64,000 nt of DNA, taken from contig NZ_POSO01000001.1 of the NCBI RefSeq assembly GCF_002993975.1, forward strand, positions 1-64,000. Reading direction: 5' to 3'. The notes under the pieces were generated by a model. The model was not told the DNA's origin and did not search any database. It saw only the letters and a list, made by a program, of their open reading frames with translations. The stretch's first letter is position 1. The number at the start of each line of letters is the position of its first letter. This DNA comes from Apilactobacillus micheneri (GTDB lineage Bacteria > Bacillota > Bacilli > Lactobacillales > Lactobacillaceae). Below are positions 8,395-17,636 of the stretch, piece by piece. The position numbers and the translations under genes were made by a program.

Positions 8395-8400
8395 TATAAT
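8395..8400 (+). promoter_or_regulatory. -10 box of the MucBP-like gene
   Basis: A perfect TATAAT lies 18 bases before the TTG start at 8419. I find no convincing -35 box at 16-18 bases. The predicted leader would be only about 12 bases and would consist of little more than the GGGAGGG ribosome-binding site. Confidence 0.5.
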
Positions 8401-8418
8401 GTATGGGAGGGATATGCA

Positions 8419-9378
8419 TTGTTTAAAATATTTAAAAAAATTATAAAAAATAATTTTCAAAGAAATAATTACAAAAAAACAAATTTAAATAACGAAAGCC
8501 AAAAATCAGAAAACACCCTCCCACTAAATGCAATGAAGGTACATTGTATAGATGAAAATGGTAAGAAACTAGCAAAAGATGAAATATTTTATGGTCCTAA
8601 AAATACAAGACATAGTTATATAATTCCTAGTTTCAAAAATTATGTCATCTATAATATAACCGGCAATTTAAAATATTTTGTAGATAATAATGAAGTCTTT
8701 ATTGAATATCAAAAATTATATGGAAAACCAGTTAGTGTATTCTTTATAAATATCGAAAATTATTTATTACTTAAATCTCCTGAAATTAAGACTGGTAAAA
8801 TAAACAGTTTATACCAAGTTAAACCTCCCAAAATAAATGGATATAAAAATATATCTCATAGTGGTAATTTAAATGGAACATTTAATAATAAAGTACAATC
8901 TGTAGTATTATATTACAAAAAATATGACTGGTTGCAATTAACTAATGTAAATTTCTATATTAAAACTAGTCAAATTACTAAGGTATTCGACAATGCTGAA
9001 TTATCAAAACTCATAGGATTTATTCCACAAAATAGTACTTGGAAGATTTTTGCTAAATTACAAAAGAATGATTCCATCTGGCTAAATATTGGAAGTGATC
9101 AATGGATCATAGATAAAGAATTTACCCAAATTTATTATCCTTTTGGTAAGAAACTAACTAATACAAATAATTGGAAATTTCAAAAAATGAATGCAGCAGC
9201 ATTTTTAAAAACAAAAAGGACTCAAATATTTAACTATCCTGGTGGAGAAATTATTAACGATCATGTAAAAAGCAAAAAAGTTATGATTACTCATTCGATA
9301 TTAGACAATGAAAATATTCTTTGGTATGAAATTAACAATTTATACTATATAAAATCAAGTGACATACAAAAAGCCTAA
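8419..9378 (+). CDS. MucBP-like / SH3-like repeat protein, unknown function
   Basis: A 319-residue protein from a TTG start with GGGAGGG eight bases upstream. After a basic 20-residue N-terminus, residues about 39-105 (VHCIDENGKKL ... VFIEYQKLYG) and 130-175 (KPPKINGYKN ... SVVLYYKK) resemble MucBP repeats of lactobacillus surface proteins. The rest shows two SH3-like or SLAP-like stretches (FIPQNSTWKIFAKL, WYEINNLYYIKSSDI). Unlike usual MucBP proteins I see no signal peptide, no transmembrane segment and no LPXTG anchor. Asn, Lys and Ile are very frequent. Export by another route, or a function inside the cell, are both open. Confidence 0.7.
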   Translation: MFKIFKKIIKNNFQRNNYKKTNLNNESQKSENTLPLNAMKVHCIDENGKKLAKDEIFYGPKNTRHSYIIPSFKNYVIYNITGNLKYFVDNNEVFIEYQKLYGKPVSVFFINIENYLLLKSPEIKTGKINSLYQVKPPKINGYKNISHSGNLNGTFNNKVQSVVLYYKKYDWLQLTNVNFYIKTSQITKVFDNAELSKLIGFIPQNSTWKIFAKLQKNDSIWLNIGSDQWIIDKEFTQIYYPFGKKLTNTNNWKFQKMNAAAFLKTKRTQIFNYPGGEIINDHVKSKKVMITHSILDNENILWYEINNLYYIKSSDIQKA

Positions 9379-9401
9379 TCTTAAAAGATTAGGCTTTTTT
9401 C
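9368..9401. terminator. bidirectional terminator between the MucBP-like gene and prfC
   Basis: AAAAAGCCTAATCTT and AAGATTAGGCTTTTT form a perfect hairpin with U-tracts in both directions. The stem contains the last codon and the TAA stop of the MucBP-like gene. Confidence 0.93.
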
Positions 9402-9402
9402 T

Positions 9403-10983
9403 TTATAATTTTGAAGTTAATTTAACATCTGGGTATTTATCTGCAAACCAACGTTCAGCAAATTTATTTTCAAATAAGAATAATGGTTCATCATTAGTAT
9501 CTTTCACTAAAATGTTTCTAGAAGAAGACATCTTTTCATCTAGTTGTGATGGATCAATCCAACGAGCAGTTTTATGTCCCATTGGTTCCATTACTACTTC
9601 CGAATTATATTCATTTTGCATTCTAAATTGAAAAACTTCAAATTGTAATTGACCAACAGCACCAAGAATATAATCACCAGTAGTATAAGCAGTATAAAGT
9701 TGAACGGCACCTTCTTGTACTAATTGCTTAATTCCTTTATGGAATGATTTTTGCTTCATAACATTCTTTGCAGAAACCTTCATAAACATTTCAGGAGTAA
9801 ATTGTGGCAACTTAGTGAATTCAATCTTTCGTTTGTCAGAATAAATGGTATCACCAATTTGAAAATTACCAGTATCATATAAACCGATAATATCACCAGC
9901 AACCGCATTTTCTACATTTTCACGAGTATTAGCCATAAATTCAGTAACATTAGATAAACGCAACTTCTTTTGATTTCTATCCAAAGTAACATCCATACCT
10001 CTTTCGAACATTCCAGAACAAACACGAACGAAAGCAATACGATCACGATGTCTAGGATTCATATTAGCTTGAATCTTAAATACAAATCCAGAAAATTGTT
10101 CATCATCTGGCTTAACATCAACATCATTTGTAGTTTCATGCTCACTTGGCTTAGGAGCAAATTTTAAATATGCATCTAAAAATGTCTTAACCCCGAAATT
10201 AACTAAAGCTGAACCAAAGAATACAGGAGTTTGTTCACCATTTCTTATTTTATCTTCATCAAATGGATTTCCAGCCTCAGTAATTAAATCCATACTTTCT
10301 TTAGCATCTTGGTAAATAGTGTCATCAGTAATTGGATCAGGTGATAATAAATTGCCATCATCATCTAGTGGTAGATAAGGCTTGTTTTCATCCTTTGGAC
10401 GATATAATTCAATTCTCTTATTGTATCGATCATATAGTCCCTTCAATATTTTACCCGAACCAATAGGCCAGTTCATAGGATATCCTTCAATTCCTAAAAC
10501 ATCTTCCAATTGACTAATTAGTTCCATTGGATCTCTACTATCACGATCCATTTTATTCATAAATGTGAAAATAGGAATTCCACGCATCTTACAAATTTGG
10601 AATAACTTTTTAGTTTGTGGTTCAATCCCCTTAGCGGCATCAATTACCATAACAGCAGAATCAACTGCCATTAGAGTACGGTAAGTATCTTCTGAGAAAT
10701 CTTGATGTCCAGGAGTATCCAAAATATTAATTCTTTTACCTGCATAATCAAACTGCATAACTGAACTAGTTACAGAAATACCACGTTTCTTTTCGATTTC
10801 CATCCAATCTGATTTGGCAAAGTTACCTGACTTTTTAGCCTTAACTGTACCAGCTTCTCTAACAATTCCCCCAAACAAAAGTAATTGTTCAGTAATTGTT
10901 GTTTTACCAGCATCCGGATGAGAAATAATCGCAAAAGTTCGTCTTTTATCTACACTTTTGTCTAAGCTTTTATTACTACTCAT
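9403..10983 (-). CDS. prfC: peptide chain release factor 3 (RF3)
   Basis: A translational GTPase that removes RF1/RF2 from the ribosome after termination. The N-terminal G domain has SHPDAGKTT (G1), GISVTSS (G2), DTPGHQ (G3) and NKMD (G4); beta-barrel and C-terminal domains follow, giving 526 residues, the usual length. The chosen ATG at 10983 (MSSNKSLDK) has GGAAGGA at correct distance; an upstream ATG at 11034 gives 17 extra residues without a ribosome-binding site. Single-gene unit closed by the bidirectional terminator. Confidence 0.95.
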   Translation of the reverse strand: MSSNKSLDKSVDKRRTFAIISHPDAGKTTITEQLLLFGGIVREAGTVKAKKSGNFAKSDWMEIEKKRGISVTSSVMQFDYAGKRINILDTPGHQDFSEDTYRTLMAVDSAVMVIDAAKGIEPQTKKLFQICKMRGIPIFTFMNKMDRDSRDPMELISQLEDVLGIEGYPMNWPIGSGKILKGLYDRYNKRIELYRPKDENKPYLPLDDDGNLLSPDPITDDTIYQDAKESMDLITEAGNPFDEDKIRNGEQTPVFFGSALVNFGVKTFLDAYLKFAPKPSEHETTNDVDVKPDDEQFSGFVFKIQANMNPRHRDRIAFVRVCSGMFERGMDVTLDRNQKKLRLSNVTEFMANTRENVENAVAGDIIGLYDTGNFQIGDTIYSDKRKIEFTKLPQFTPEMFMKVSAKNVMKQKSFHKGIKQLVQEGAVQLYTAYTTGDYILGAVGQLQFEVFQFRMQNEYNSEVVMEPMGHKTARWIDPSQLDEKMSSSRNILVKDTNDEPLFLFENKFAERWFADKYPDVKLTSKL

Positions 10984-11035
10984 TTTTTTGAATCCTTCCG
11001 TATTTAAAATAATATATAATTTTAATTGTAACATA

Positions 11036-11076
11036 TAAAAAACATCCCTAGAATATAATATCCTAAGGATGTTTCA
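11036..11076 (-). terminator. terminator after tagD
   Basis: On the minus strand AAACATCCTTAGGATA pairs with TATTCTAGGGATGTTT (one mismatch) and is followed by T-tract TTTTTT. It closes the recX to tagD unit. Confidence 0.85.
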
Positions 11077-11082
11077 TATTAT

Positions 11083-11496
11083 TTATTTAGCTTCCCATTT
11101 TTTATCATCATTAAGACCTAAGTCATGCTTGATTTTAGTGGTTGAGATACCTTCAGTTCTTGGTAAATAAACTACTTCACAATAATCTTTTAGAAAGTCA
11201 AACTGACCTTTCCAATCGTCACCCATGACAAAGATGTCAATATTATTATCCTGAACGTCTTTAATCTTTTGATCCCATCCCTTTTCAGGGATAACATGAT
11301 CAACATATCTAATTGCTTCTAATACATATTTACGATCTTCATAAGAAGTATATGCTTTTTTACCCTTTTCAGCATTAAATTCATCAGTTGATACACATAC
11401 AGTTAAATCATCACCTAATGCCTTTGCTCGTTTTAATAACCTTACATGACCCTTATGTAATAGGTCAAAGGTTCCATAAGTAATTACTTTTTTCAT
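11083..11496 (-). CDS. tagD: glycerol-3-phosphate cytidylyltransferase
   Basis: Makes CDP-glycerol from CTP and glycerol-3-phosphate, the precursor of polyglycerolphosphate wall teichoic acid. A compact 137-residue nucleotidyltransferase with the HKGH (HxGH) motif near residue 15 and the RTEGISTTKI motif near residue 115 that closes over the nucleotide. Family length is about 130. It follows the AI-2E-family permease with a short gap. No tagB/tagF polymerase is in the window, so the user of CDP-glycerol must lie elsewhere. Confidence 0.93.
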   Translation of the reverse strand: MKKVITYGTFDLLHKGHVRLLKRAKALGDDLTVCVSTDEFNAEKGKKAYTSYEDRKYVLEAIRYVDHVIPEKGWDQKIKDVQDNNIDIFVMGDDWKGQFDFLKDYCEVVYLPRTEGISTTKIKHDLGLNDDKKWEAK

Positions 11497-11523
11497 AAAA
11501 TCTCCTGTTTCTTAGCATGTGTG

Positions 11524-12630
11524 CTATTCTTTTTCTCGTTGTAATAGCCATATAGAATATACGTATTGAACGATTACTTTAACAACCGCATATAATGGAA
11601 TGGCTAAAATCATCCCTAACAAGCCAGAAATATTACCAGCTGCTAATAAAATAATTATAATGGTTAGTGGATGAATATTCAAAGATTTTCCAATAACATT
11701 TGGATAAACTAAATTACCATCAATTTGTTGAACAATTAAAACTACTATCACTACAGCAATTACTTTAGTGATATCTTCGGATAAGGAAACAAATAATGAA
11801 GGCATAATTCCAATATAAGGTCCAACATAAGGAATAATATTACATATTCCAGCAAAGCATCCTAATAATAAAGCATATTTTTGTCCTATTAAGATATATC
11901 CAATTGATGTAAATACTCCAACAAATAGACATTCAATCATTTGACCACCGATATAGTTAGAAATAGTATTGCTCATTTTTGTTAATAAATCTATTGTGTT
12001 GTCACGACGTTTAGGTGGTAAAACCTTTGCAATCCCTGGTAATAATTTGTGTCCATCTTTTAACATATAAAATAACATTACTGGTACTGTAATCAAAACA
12101 ACCACTGTTGATGCCGCCATTGAAATTACAGAACCAATACTACTCGTTAATCCACTTAAAAATTTCTGAGCATAAGAATATATATAACTTTGAAATTTAT
12201 TTACATAGTCACTTAAATATACATTCTTCATAAATCCCTTGTGTGAATAACCCTTTAGATAGTTGGTTGTATCATTAGCTAGTGATGGCAAATTATTAAA
12301 TAAATTAGTCACCTGGGTAATAATTCTAGGCATAAGAGAATATGTAGTATAAAAAATTAATAAACCTAATAATACAAAAACAAGTATTATTGCCATTAGT
12401 CTAGACATATTTCTTTTACCAATATGAATTTTCATTAACAAATTAACAACTGGATTCAACATATAAAATAAAACTCCAGCGATTAATATAGGAATAAATA
12501 CCGCCGAAAAGAATGTCCCAATTGGCGAGAAAATAAAATCTAATTTAGTACATATAAAGATAATACTAACTACCAACAATAACTCTATCGTCCATAAAAT
12601 TAATGATGAACTTTTTATTTTATTAATCAT
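11524..12630 (-). CDS. AI-2E family transporter (YtvI/PerM-like permease)
   Basis: A 368-residue polytopic membrane protein of the AI-2E/UPF0118 superfamily. Hydrophobic segments near residues 10-65 are followed by a soluble stretch (about 100-155, NNLPSLANDTTNYLKG) and a C-terminal bundle with the conserved VGPYIGIMPS and IQQIDGNLVYPNVIGKSLNIHPL motifs. Members export small solutes or ions; the name does not prove autoinducer-2 transport. It lies between recX and tagD on the same strand, with no obvious functional link. Confidence 0.85.
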   Translation of the reverse strand: MINKIKSSSLILWTIELLLVVSIIFICTKLDFIFSPIGTFFSAVFIPILIAGVLFYMLNPVVNLLMKIHIGKRNMSRLMAIILVFVLLGLLIFYTTYSLMPRIITQVTNLFNNLPSLANDTTNYLKGYSHKGFMKNVYLSDYVNKFQSYIYSYAQKFLSGLTSSIGSVISMAASTVVVLITVPVMLFYMLKDGHKLLPGIAKVLPPKRRDNTIDLLTKMSNTISNYIGGQMIECLFVGVFTSIGYILIGQKYALLLGCFAGICNIIPYVGPYIGIMPSLFVSLSEDITKVIAVVIVVLIVQQIDGNLVYPNVIGKSLNIHPLTIIIILLAAGNISGLLGMILAIPLYAVVKVIVQYVYSIWLLQREKE

Positions 12631-12669
12631 ACATAAATTAACTCCTTCTTTAGGATAAATTATAACATT

Positions 12670-13473
12670 TTAAAAATTATTAAGCTTGGAATCTATAAAG
12701 TGATTAATATCATCAATATTAAAGCCTTTGCGGTAAAGTGACTGCTTAGTTTTTAAGCTTCTTTTTTGATTATCGTATTTTTTATTGCGTAACCAAAATT
12801 TTTCACCTTGTTCTTCCAATAAATTTTCTTGTTGTTCATCGTCAGGTTCTAAAGCTAAAGCATCAATTGCAGATATTACGGTATCAGTACTATATCCTTT
12901 TTTTATTAAATTCACTTTAGTTTTCTGGACTCTGTTTTTAAATGCATCCCGCTTATGTTTATTAAAAATCTTTTTAGCTTGGACAATACAGTTGTCCATT
13001 GCATCTTCATCACTATAAAAATTTTCAATTGCATTTTGAATTTTATCTTCACTAACTGACTTAGATTTTAATTTAAAAAATACATTCGAGGGACCCTTAT
13101 CTTGTTTTTTAACTTCAGTTCTAACATAACTATCGGCATAATTTTGATCATTAATTAAATGTTGGTCTTTTAATTGATTAATTACTGTTTCAATTTCAGA
13201 ATCATCTTCAGTAAAATTGCTTAGCTTTTTTACAACTTCGTTCTCAGTTCTTAATTGATGCGACAAGAAGTCGATAGCTTTACTATATAATTTAGAAATA
13301 TTATCAGCATTAATTAACTCATGCTTAAGTTTCTCATCTACCTCCATACCTTTAAATACTCGATACTTAATCATTACATTTTCACTAATTGGAAAAGCAT
13401 AATGATCATCGATATATACGTTGAAACGACCTTTACGTTTTTGTGAAGAAATTTTAGTTATCTTTGGGTTCAT
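12670..13473 (-). CDS. recX: regulatory protein RecX
   Basis: A modulator that binds RecA filaments and restrains recombinase activity. At 267 residues it is the long Firmicutes form with repeated three-helix units: LSHQLRTENEVVKKL, LIKKGYSTDTVISAID and SLYRKGFNIDDINHFID are three copies of the RecX repeat signature. The protein is basic and hydrophilic. The start ATG lies about 30 bases from the divergent transcript of the flavodoxin gene. recA itself is not in the window. Confidence 0.9.
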   Translation of the reverse strand: MNPKITKISSQKRKGRFNVYIDDHYAFPISENVMIKYRVFKGMEVDEKLKHELINADNISKLYSKAIDFLSHQLRTENEVVKKLSNFTEDDSEIETVINQLKDQHLINDQNYADSYVRTEVKKQDKGPSNVFFKLKSKSVSEDKIQNAIENFYSDEDAMDNCIVQAKKIFNKHKRDAFKNRVQKTKVNLIKKGYSTDTVISAIDALALEPDDEQQENLLEEQGEKFWLRNKKYDNQKRSLKTKQSLYRKGFNIDDINHFIDSKLNNF

Positions 13474-13553
13474 AGTTTTTCACTTTCCTAGTATAATTAT
13501 TATATGAATGTTTAAAATATTTGATTAATATTTAGAAGGGATCGATTAAAATA

Positions 13554-14009
13554 TTGAAAGCACATGTTGTATTTGCAACCATAACTGGTAATAATGAAGA
13601 TTTGGCAGACATTGTTACTGAAGGCTTAGAAGATTTAGGTGCTGAAGTCAAGGAAACTGAAATTTCACAAACTGACACAGAAGAATTATTAAATGCTGAT
13701 ATTTGTGTAGTTTGTGCTTATACTTATGATGAAGGTCACCTTCCTGAAGAAGGTCTGGATTTCTTTGACGATTTAGCAGATATGGATCTTTCGAATAAGG
13801 TCTTTGGTGTTGCTGGATCAGGCGATGATTTCTATGAAGATTCATACAACACATCCGTTGATAAGTTCATTGATCAATTCAAAAAGGCAAATGCTATTCA
13901 AGGATCAGAAGGCGTCAAAATTAACTTAGAGCCTGATGAAAATGATATTAAAACTCTTGATAAAATGTCCAAAGAGTTAGTAGATAAATATAATAATCTT
14001 AAAAAATAA
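13554..14009 (+). CDS. flavodoxin
   Basis: A 151-residue acidic electron carrier with FMN. The phosphate-binding loop ATITGNNED is at residues 8-16, and the isoalloxazine loops appear as CAYTYDEGHLPEE (residues 59-71) and VAGSGDDFYED (around 87-97). TTG start after GAAGGG. Monocistronic: divergent from recX and ended by a bidirectional terminator. Flavodoxins in Firmicutes often serve ribonucleotide reductase activation or iron-sparing electron transfer; the partner cannot be read here. Confidence 0.93.
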   Translation: MKAHVVFATITGNNEDLADIVTEGLEDLGAEVKETEISQTDTEELLNADICVVCAYTYDEGHLPEEGLDFFDDLADMDLSNKVFGVAGSGDDFYEDSYNTSVDKFIDQFKKANAIQGSEGVKINLEPDENDIKTLDKMSKELVDKYNNLKK

Positions 14010-14037
14010 TCGTTGACTATTAATCAACGATTTTTTA
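14003..14037. terminator. bidirectional terminator, flavodoxin / yihY
   Basis: AATCGTTGA and TCAACGATT form a perfect stem flanked by A-run and T-run, so it can stop transcription from both converging genes. Confidence 0.9.
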
Positions 14038-14922
14038 TTTATTTTTTCTTTGAATTAAAGACTTTAATTTAAAGCCTTGGCTTTCAATTTTGTCATTAAA
14101 ACTATTTTGAAACGAAGCATTAATAACAGCACCAATTATTAAAATATTGCCTATCATATAAAGCCATAACATTAAGATGACAAAAGCACCCAAAGTTTTA
14201 TAAGCATCCATACTTTTAGCAAAATAATGCAAATAGATTGAAAAGCCTTTGGAAAGAACAATCATTCCAATTGTTACAACTGTTGATCCTAGCCATACAT
14301 AACGCCATTTAGTATTAACACTTGGTACAAAATAATAAAGAATTAATATTAACAAAAATATTCCTAATATGGTTAATGGCATTCTTAGTATTATAAACAG
14401 ATTAGTTATAACATGCGACAAACCAATAAAGTTCGCTGAATATGTAATAATAACTTTACCAAAACCAAAGAATATTAAAAATATACCTAGAGAAACAATT
14501 AACAATAACATCCAAATAAAAGAAACAATTCTATTCATAAAACTACTAGTTTCATAAATACCATAAGCACGATTTACGGTTCTTTGAAAAGCAGCTAATG
14601 CCCGACTAGCAGACCAAATAGTCAAAATTAACCCAATTGATAGATTATTACCACTAGCCCCATTTAAAGCTGATGAAATAATTGGCGTTATCGTATGCAA
14701 AATAGTTTCTGGTAAAAGTGGTGCTAAATAGTCAACTATTTCGTATTGATTAATATTAAACAGTTTCAATAAATTACCAGCAATAATTGTAATTGGAAAT
14801 AATGATAACAAAGCATAAAAGGCAATGACAATAGCAGAATCTCCAGCATTTGATTTTTTATATCGATTCATAACAATTGATATTAACCGTTTTAAATAAT
14901 TTTTATACCTATTAATTTCCAT
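14035..14922 (-). CDS. YihY/BrkB family membrane protein
   Basis: About 295 residues with six hydrophobic segments and the family signatures AFYALLSLFPI near the N-terminus and LMLWLYMIGNILIIGAVIN near the C-terminus. Older databases call it ribonuclease BN, which is an outdated assignment; the true activity is unknown. ATG at 14922 has AGGTG nine bases upstream, while the TTG at 14934 directly abuts that motif. Its 5' end overlaps the end of the epimerase gene by 11 bases, so the two are translationally linked. Confidence 0.85.
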   Translation of the reverse strand: MEINRYKNYLKRLISIVMNRYKKSNAGDSAIVIAFYALLSLFPITIIAGNLLKLFNINQYEIVDYLAPLLPETILHTITPIISSALNGASGNNLSIGLILTIWSASRALAAFQRTVNRAYGIYETSSFMNRIVSFIWMLLLIVSLGIFLIFFGFGKVIITYSANFIGLSHVITNLFIILRMPLTILGIFLLILILYYFVPSVNTKWRYVWLGSTVVTIGMIVLSKGFSIYLHYFAKSMDAYKTLGAFVILMLWLYMIGNILIIGAVINASFQNSFNDKIESQGFKLKSLIQRKNK

Positions 14923-16057
14923 TACTTTCAACACCTGATTCTTCGTTAATAAAAGTGTCTAGTGCTTTTAAAATACGATCTGAGGCTTTACCATCACCAT
15001 ATGGATTTTTAGCATGAGACATTTTTTTATAAATATCTTCATCATCTAATAGTTGTTCCATACTTTCTTTAATTTTTGTTGAACTAGTACCAATCAATTT
15101 AAGTGTTCCTGCTTTGACCCCTTCAGGCCTTTCAGTATGCTCTCTTAAAACTAGTACCGGTTTTCCTAGAGAAGGTGCTTCTTCTTGTACCCCACCAGAA
15201 TCCGTCATTATAAAATAACTTCTAGCAGACATATTATGAAAATCAACTACATCTAAAGGATCAACAAGATGAATTCTTGAACAACCATCGAAAACTTCAT
15301 GAGCCATTTTTTGCACTACTGGACTAAGGTGAACTGGGTATACTACCTCAATATCTGGGTGCTTAATGACCTCTTCTTTAATTGCAGTAAATGCACGATA
15401 CATGGGCTCTCCTTGATTTTCTCGACGATGCATAGTTAACAAAATAATACGATGATTGTTATCAATATCATCTAAAACATCATGATGATAATTCTGATCA
15501 ACTGTTTGTTTTAACGCATCAATCGCTGTATTTCCAGTGATATAAATTCTATTGTCGTTAAAGTTTTGTTTTAGTAAATTACTTCTACTTAATTCAGTAG
15601 GCGCAAAATAAATATCTGACAATGTATCCGTCATTTGACGATTCATTTCCTCAGGATATGGCGAATATTTATCCCAAGTTCTTAAACCTGCTTCAACATG
15701 CCCCAGTGGTATCTTATGATAAAAGGCACTTACTGAAGCTGCAAAGGTAGTAGTAGTATCACCATGAACTAAAATAACATCTGGATTAGTTTTATTAATG
15801 ATATTATCTAACTTATTTATTACTGAAGTGGTAATTGAACTTAGGGTTTGCTCTTCTTTCATCACATGTAGATTATAGTCAGGTACAATGTGAAAAATAT
15901 CCATCACTTGATCCAACATTTCTTTATGTTGACCGGTTAAAACCGTAATTGGTGCAAAGTTTTCTTTTTCTTCCTTCATCTTTAAAATGATTGGTGCCAT
16001 TTTAATAGCTTCAGGACGTGTACCAAAAACAGTCATTACTTTAATTGGTTTTTTCAA
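14912..16057 (-). CDS. mnaA: UDP-N-acetylglucosamine 2-epimerase (non-hydrolysing)
   Basis: Interconverts UDP-GlcNAc and UDP-ManNAc, the ManNAc donor for the teichoic acid linkage unit. At 381 residues it matches the WecB/MnaA family: TVFGTRPEAIKMAP at the N-terminus, the HVEAGLRTWDKYSPYPEE motif near residue 210-225 of the catalytic cleft and TDSGGVQEEAPSLGKPVLV with ERPEG in the C-terminal nucleotide-binding lobe. Together with tagD it indicates that wall teichoic acid precursors are made. It begins just after a divergent intergenic stretch. Confidence 0.93.
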   Translation of the reverse strand: MKKPIKVMTVFGTRPEAIKMAPIILKMKEEKENFAPITVLTGQHKEMLDQVMDIFHIVPDYNLHVMKEEQTLSSITTSVINKLDNIINKTNPDVILVHGDTTTTFAASVSAFYHKIPLGHVEAGLRTWDKYSPYPEEMNRQMTDTLSDIYFAPTELSRSNLLKQNFNDNRIYITGNTAIDALKQTVDQNYHHDVLDDIDNNHRIILLTMHRRENQGEPMYRAFTAIKEEVIKHPDIEVVYPVHLSPVVQKMAHEVFDGCSRIHLVDPLDVVDFHNMSARSYFIMTDSGGVQEEAPSLGKPVLVLREHTERPEGVKAGTLKLIGTSSTKIKESMEQLLDDEDIYKKMSHAKNPYGDGKASDRILKALDTFINEESGVESNGN

Positions 16058-16231
16058 TTTAAATCCCCCGAGAAACTTGTATTCATTAATTTAATTATAA
16101 CAAAATAATTTTAAAATGACGATTTTATGCTTATGTACAAAAATTTATAAATATATTATTTTTTATATACAAACATGAAAATATTATTCATTATGGTAAA
16201 ATAAAATTAAATTGTTATGGAGGTTTATAAA

Positions 16232-17166
16232 GTGGAAACTATTGGTTTAATTGTTCCTTGTTATAATGAGGAACCTTCAATTGAGTTATTTTATAAAGAA
16301 GTAGAACGTGTTTTTAATGAAATGAAAAAAATAATTTAAATTATAATCATGAATATTGGTTTGTTAATGATGGTTCATCTGATAATACATTAAATCTTAT
16401 TAAAAAATTAAATGAAAAAGATGAAAATGTGCATTATGTATCTTTTTCTAGAAATTTTGGTAAAGAATCTGCAATGGCTGCTGGGTTAGACAATGTTGGT
16501 GGTGATTACGTTGCTGTAATGGATGTTGATTTACAAGATCCACCCGCACTGCTTCCTAAAATGATTAAGTACATAAAAGATGATGATTATGATGTTGTTG
16601 GTTGTGTTCAAAAGACAAGAAAGCAAAATCCTATAAGAGCATTCCTTTCATCAATGTTTTATAAGGTAATTAATAAGATGTCGGACGTAGAAATCAAACA
16701 AAATGTACGTGATTATCGTTTAATGACTAGACAGTATGTTGATAATGTATTAAAGCTTAAAGAATACAATCGATTTACTAAGGGGATCTTTAGTTGGGTT
16801 GGCTTTAAAACTAAATACATTGAATACGATGGTGTTGAAAGAGCAGCTGGAACCTCACATTGGTCTTTATACCAATTATTGGAATATTCTTTAGAAGGAA
16901 TTGTAGATTTTTCAGATGTTCCGTTAAAAATTGCTACTTGGGTTGGTGGAACATCATTCTTCTTATCTATATTAGGATTAATCTTAGTTATATTTAGAGC
17001 CATCATATTTGGTGGATCCGTTGCTGGATGGCCTTCATTAGTATCCATTATTTTATTAATTAATGGAATTCAACTATTCTGTCTAGGAATTGTAGGTAAT
17101 TATATTGGTAAAATTTATTTAGAAACTAAACACCGTCCAAAATATATTGTAAAAGAGAAGAAATAA
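16232..17166 (+). pseudogene. GtrB/CsbB-like polyprenyl-phosphate glycosyltransferase, frame broken at an A7 run
   Basis: A GT2 enzyme that would attach a sugar from a UDP-sugar to undecaprenyl phosphate. GTG start with GGAGG; the first 35 codons (IGLIVPCYNEEPS) run to TAA at 16337-16339. The rest continues in the -1 frame, beginning NLNYNHEYWFVNDGSSDNT and on through MDVDLQDPP (the DxD donor motif), with two C-terminal membrane segments. One extra A in the seven-A run at 16325-16331 restores a full protein of about 311 residues. This may be a true mutation, a phase switch, transcriptional slippage or a sequence error. gtrA follows one base later. Confidence 0.85.
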
Positions 17167-17167
17167 A

Positions 17168-17587
17168 TTGAATAATCTAGTCAAATTATATAAAAAGAAC
17201 AAAGAAGTTATCTCATATCTTTTTTGGGGAGTGTTAACAACACTTGTTGATTTATTAGTCGCATTTTTATTAAATCAATATACTTATATTGATAGTTTTT
17301 GGAATACAGCAATTGCTTGGTTAGCTAGTGTAATATTTGCATTTTTTACTAATCGTAAATGGGTATTTCACTCAAGTGCTAATAATATCAAACAATTTTT
17401 TACAGAAATGGGTTCTTTTACCTTTGGTAGATTTGCATCTTTAGTTTTAGAAGAAATTGTTATTTGGATTGGACAAACATTAATGCATGGCAGTTTCAAT
17501 GTTGTTAAAATATTAGCACAAATAATTGTTATTCTCTTTAACTACTTTTGGTCCAAATTCGTTGTTTTTATAAATCATAATAAATAA
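17168..17587 (+). CDS. GtrA-like membrane protein
   Basis: A 139-residue protein with four hydrophobic segments and the GtrA/GtcA signatures FWGVLTTLVDLLVAF and FAFFTNRKWVF. The family is thought to flip or help move polyprenyl-linked sugars made by its GtrB partner, used to glycosylate teichoic acids or other surface polymers. TTG start one base after the gtrB stop, so the two are coupled. It is intact although its partner is frame-broken. No dedicated third glycosyltransferase follows. Confidence 0.88.
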   Translation: MNNLVKLYKKNKEVISYLFWGVLTTLVDLLVAFLLNQYTYIDSFWNTAIAWLASVIFAFFTNRKWVFHSSANNIKQFFTEMGSFTFGRFASLVLEEIVIWIGQTLMHGSFNVVKILAQIIVILFNYFWSKFVVFINHNK

Positions 17588-17632
17588 ATAAAGCTACCAA
17601 TCATTTAAAATGATTGGTAGCTTTATTTTTAT
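17588..17632. terminator. bidirectional terminator, gtrA / gntP
   Basis: AAAGCTACCAATCATT and AATGATTGGTAGCTTT make a perfect 16-base-pair stem with a TAAA loop and T-tracts on both sides. Confidence 0.95.
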
Positions 17633-17636
17633 AATA

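Noticed and set aside
9359-9631. A 90-codon plus-strand frame downstream of the MucBP-like gene.
   Set aside because: It crosses a strong bidirectional terminator and lies antisense to the conserved prfC C-terminus.
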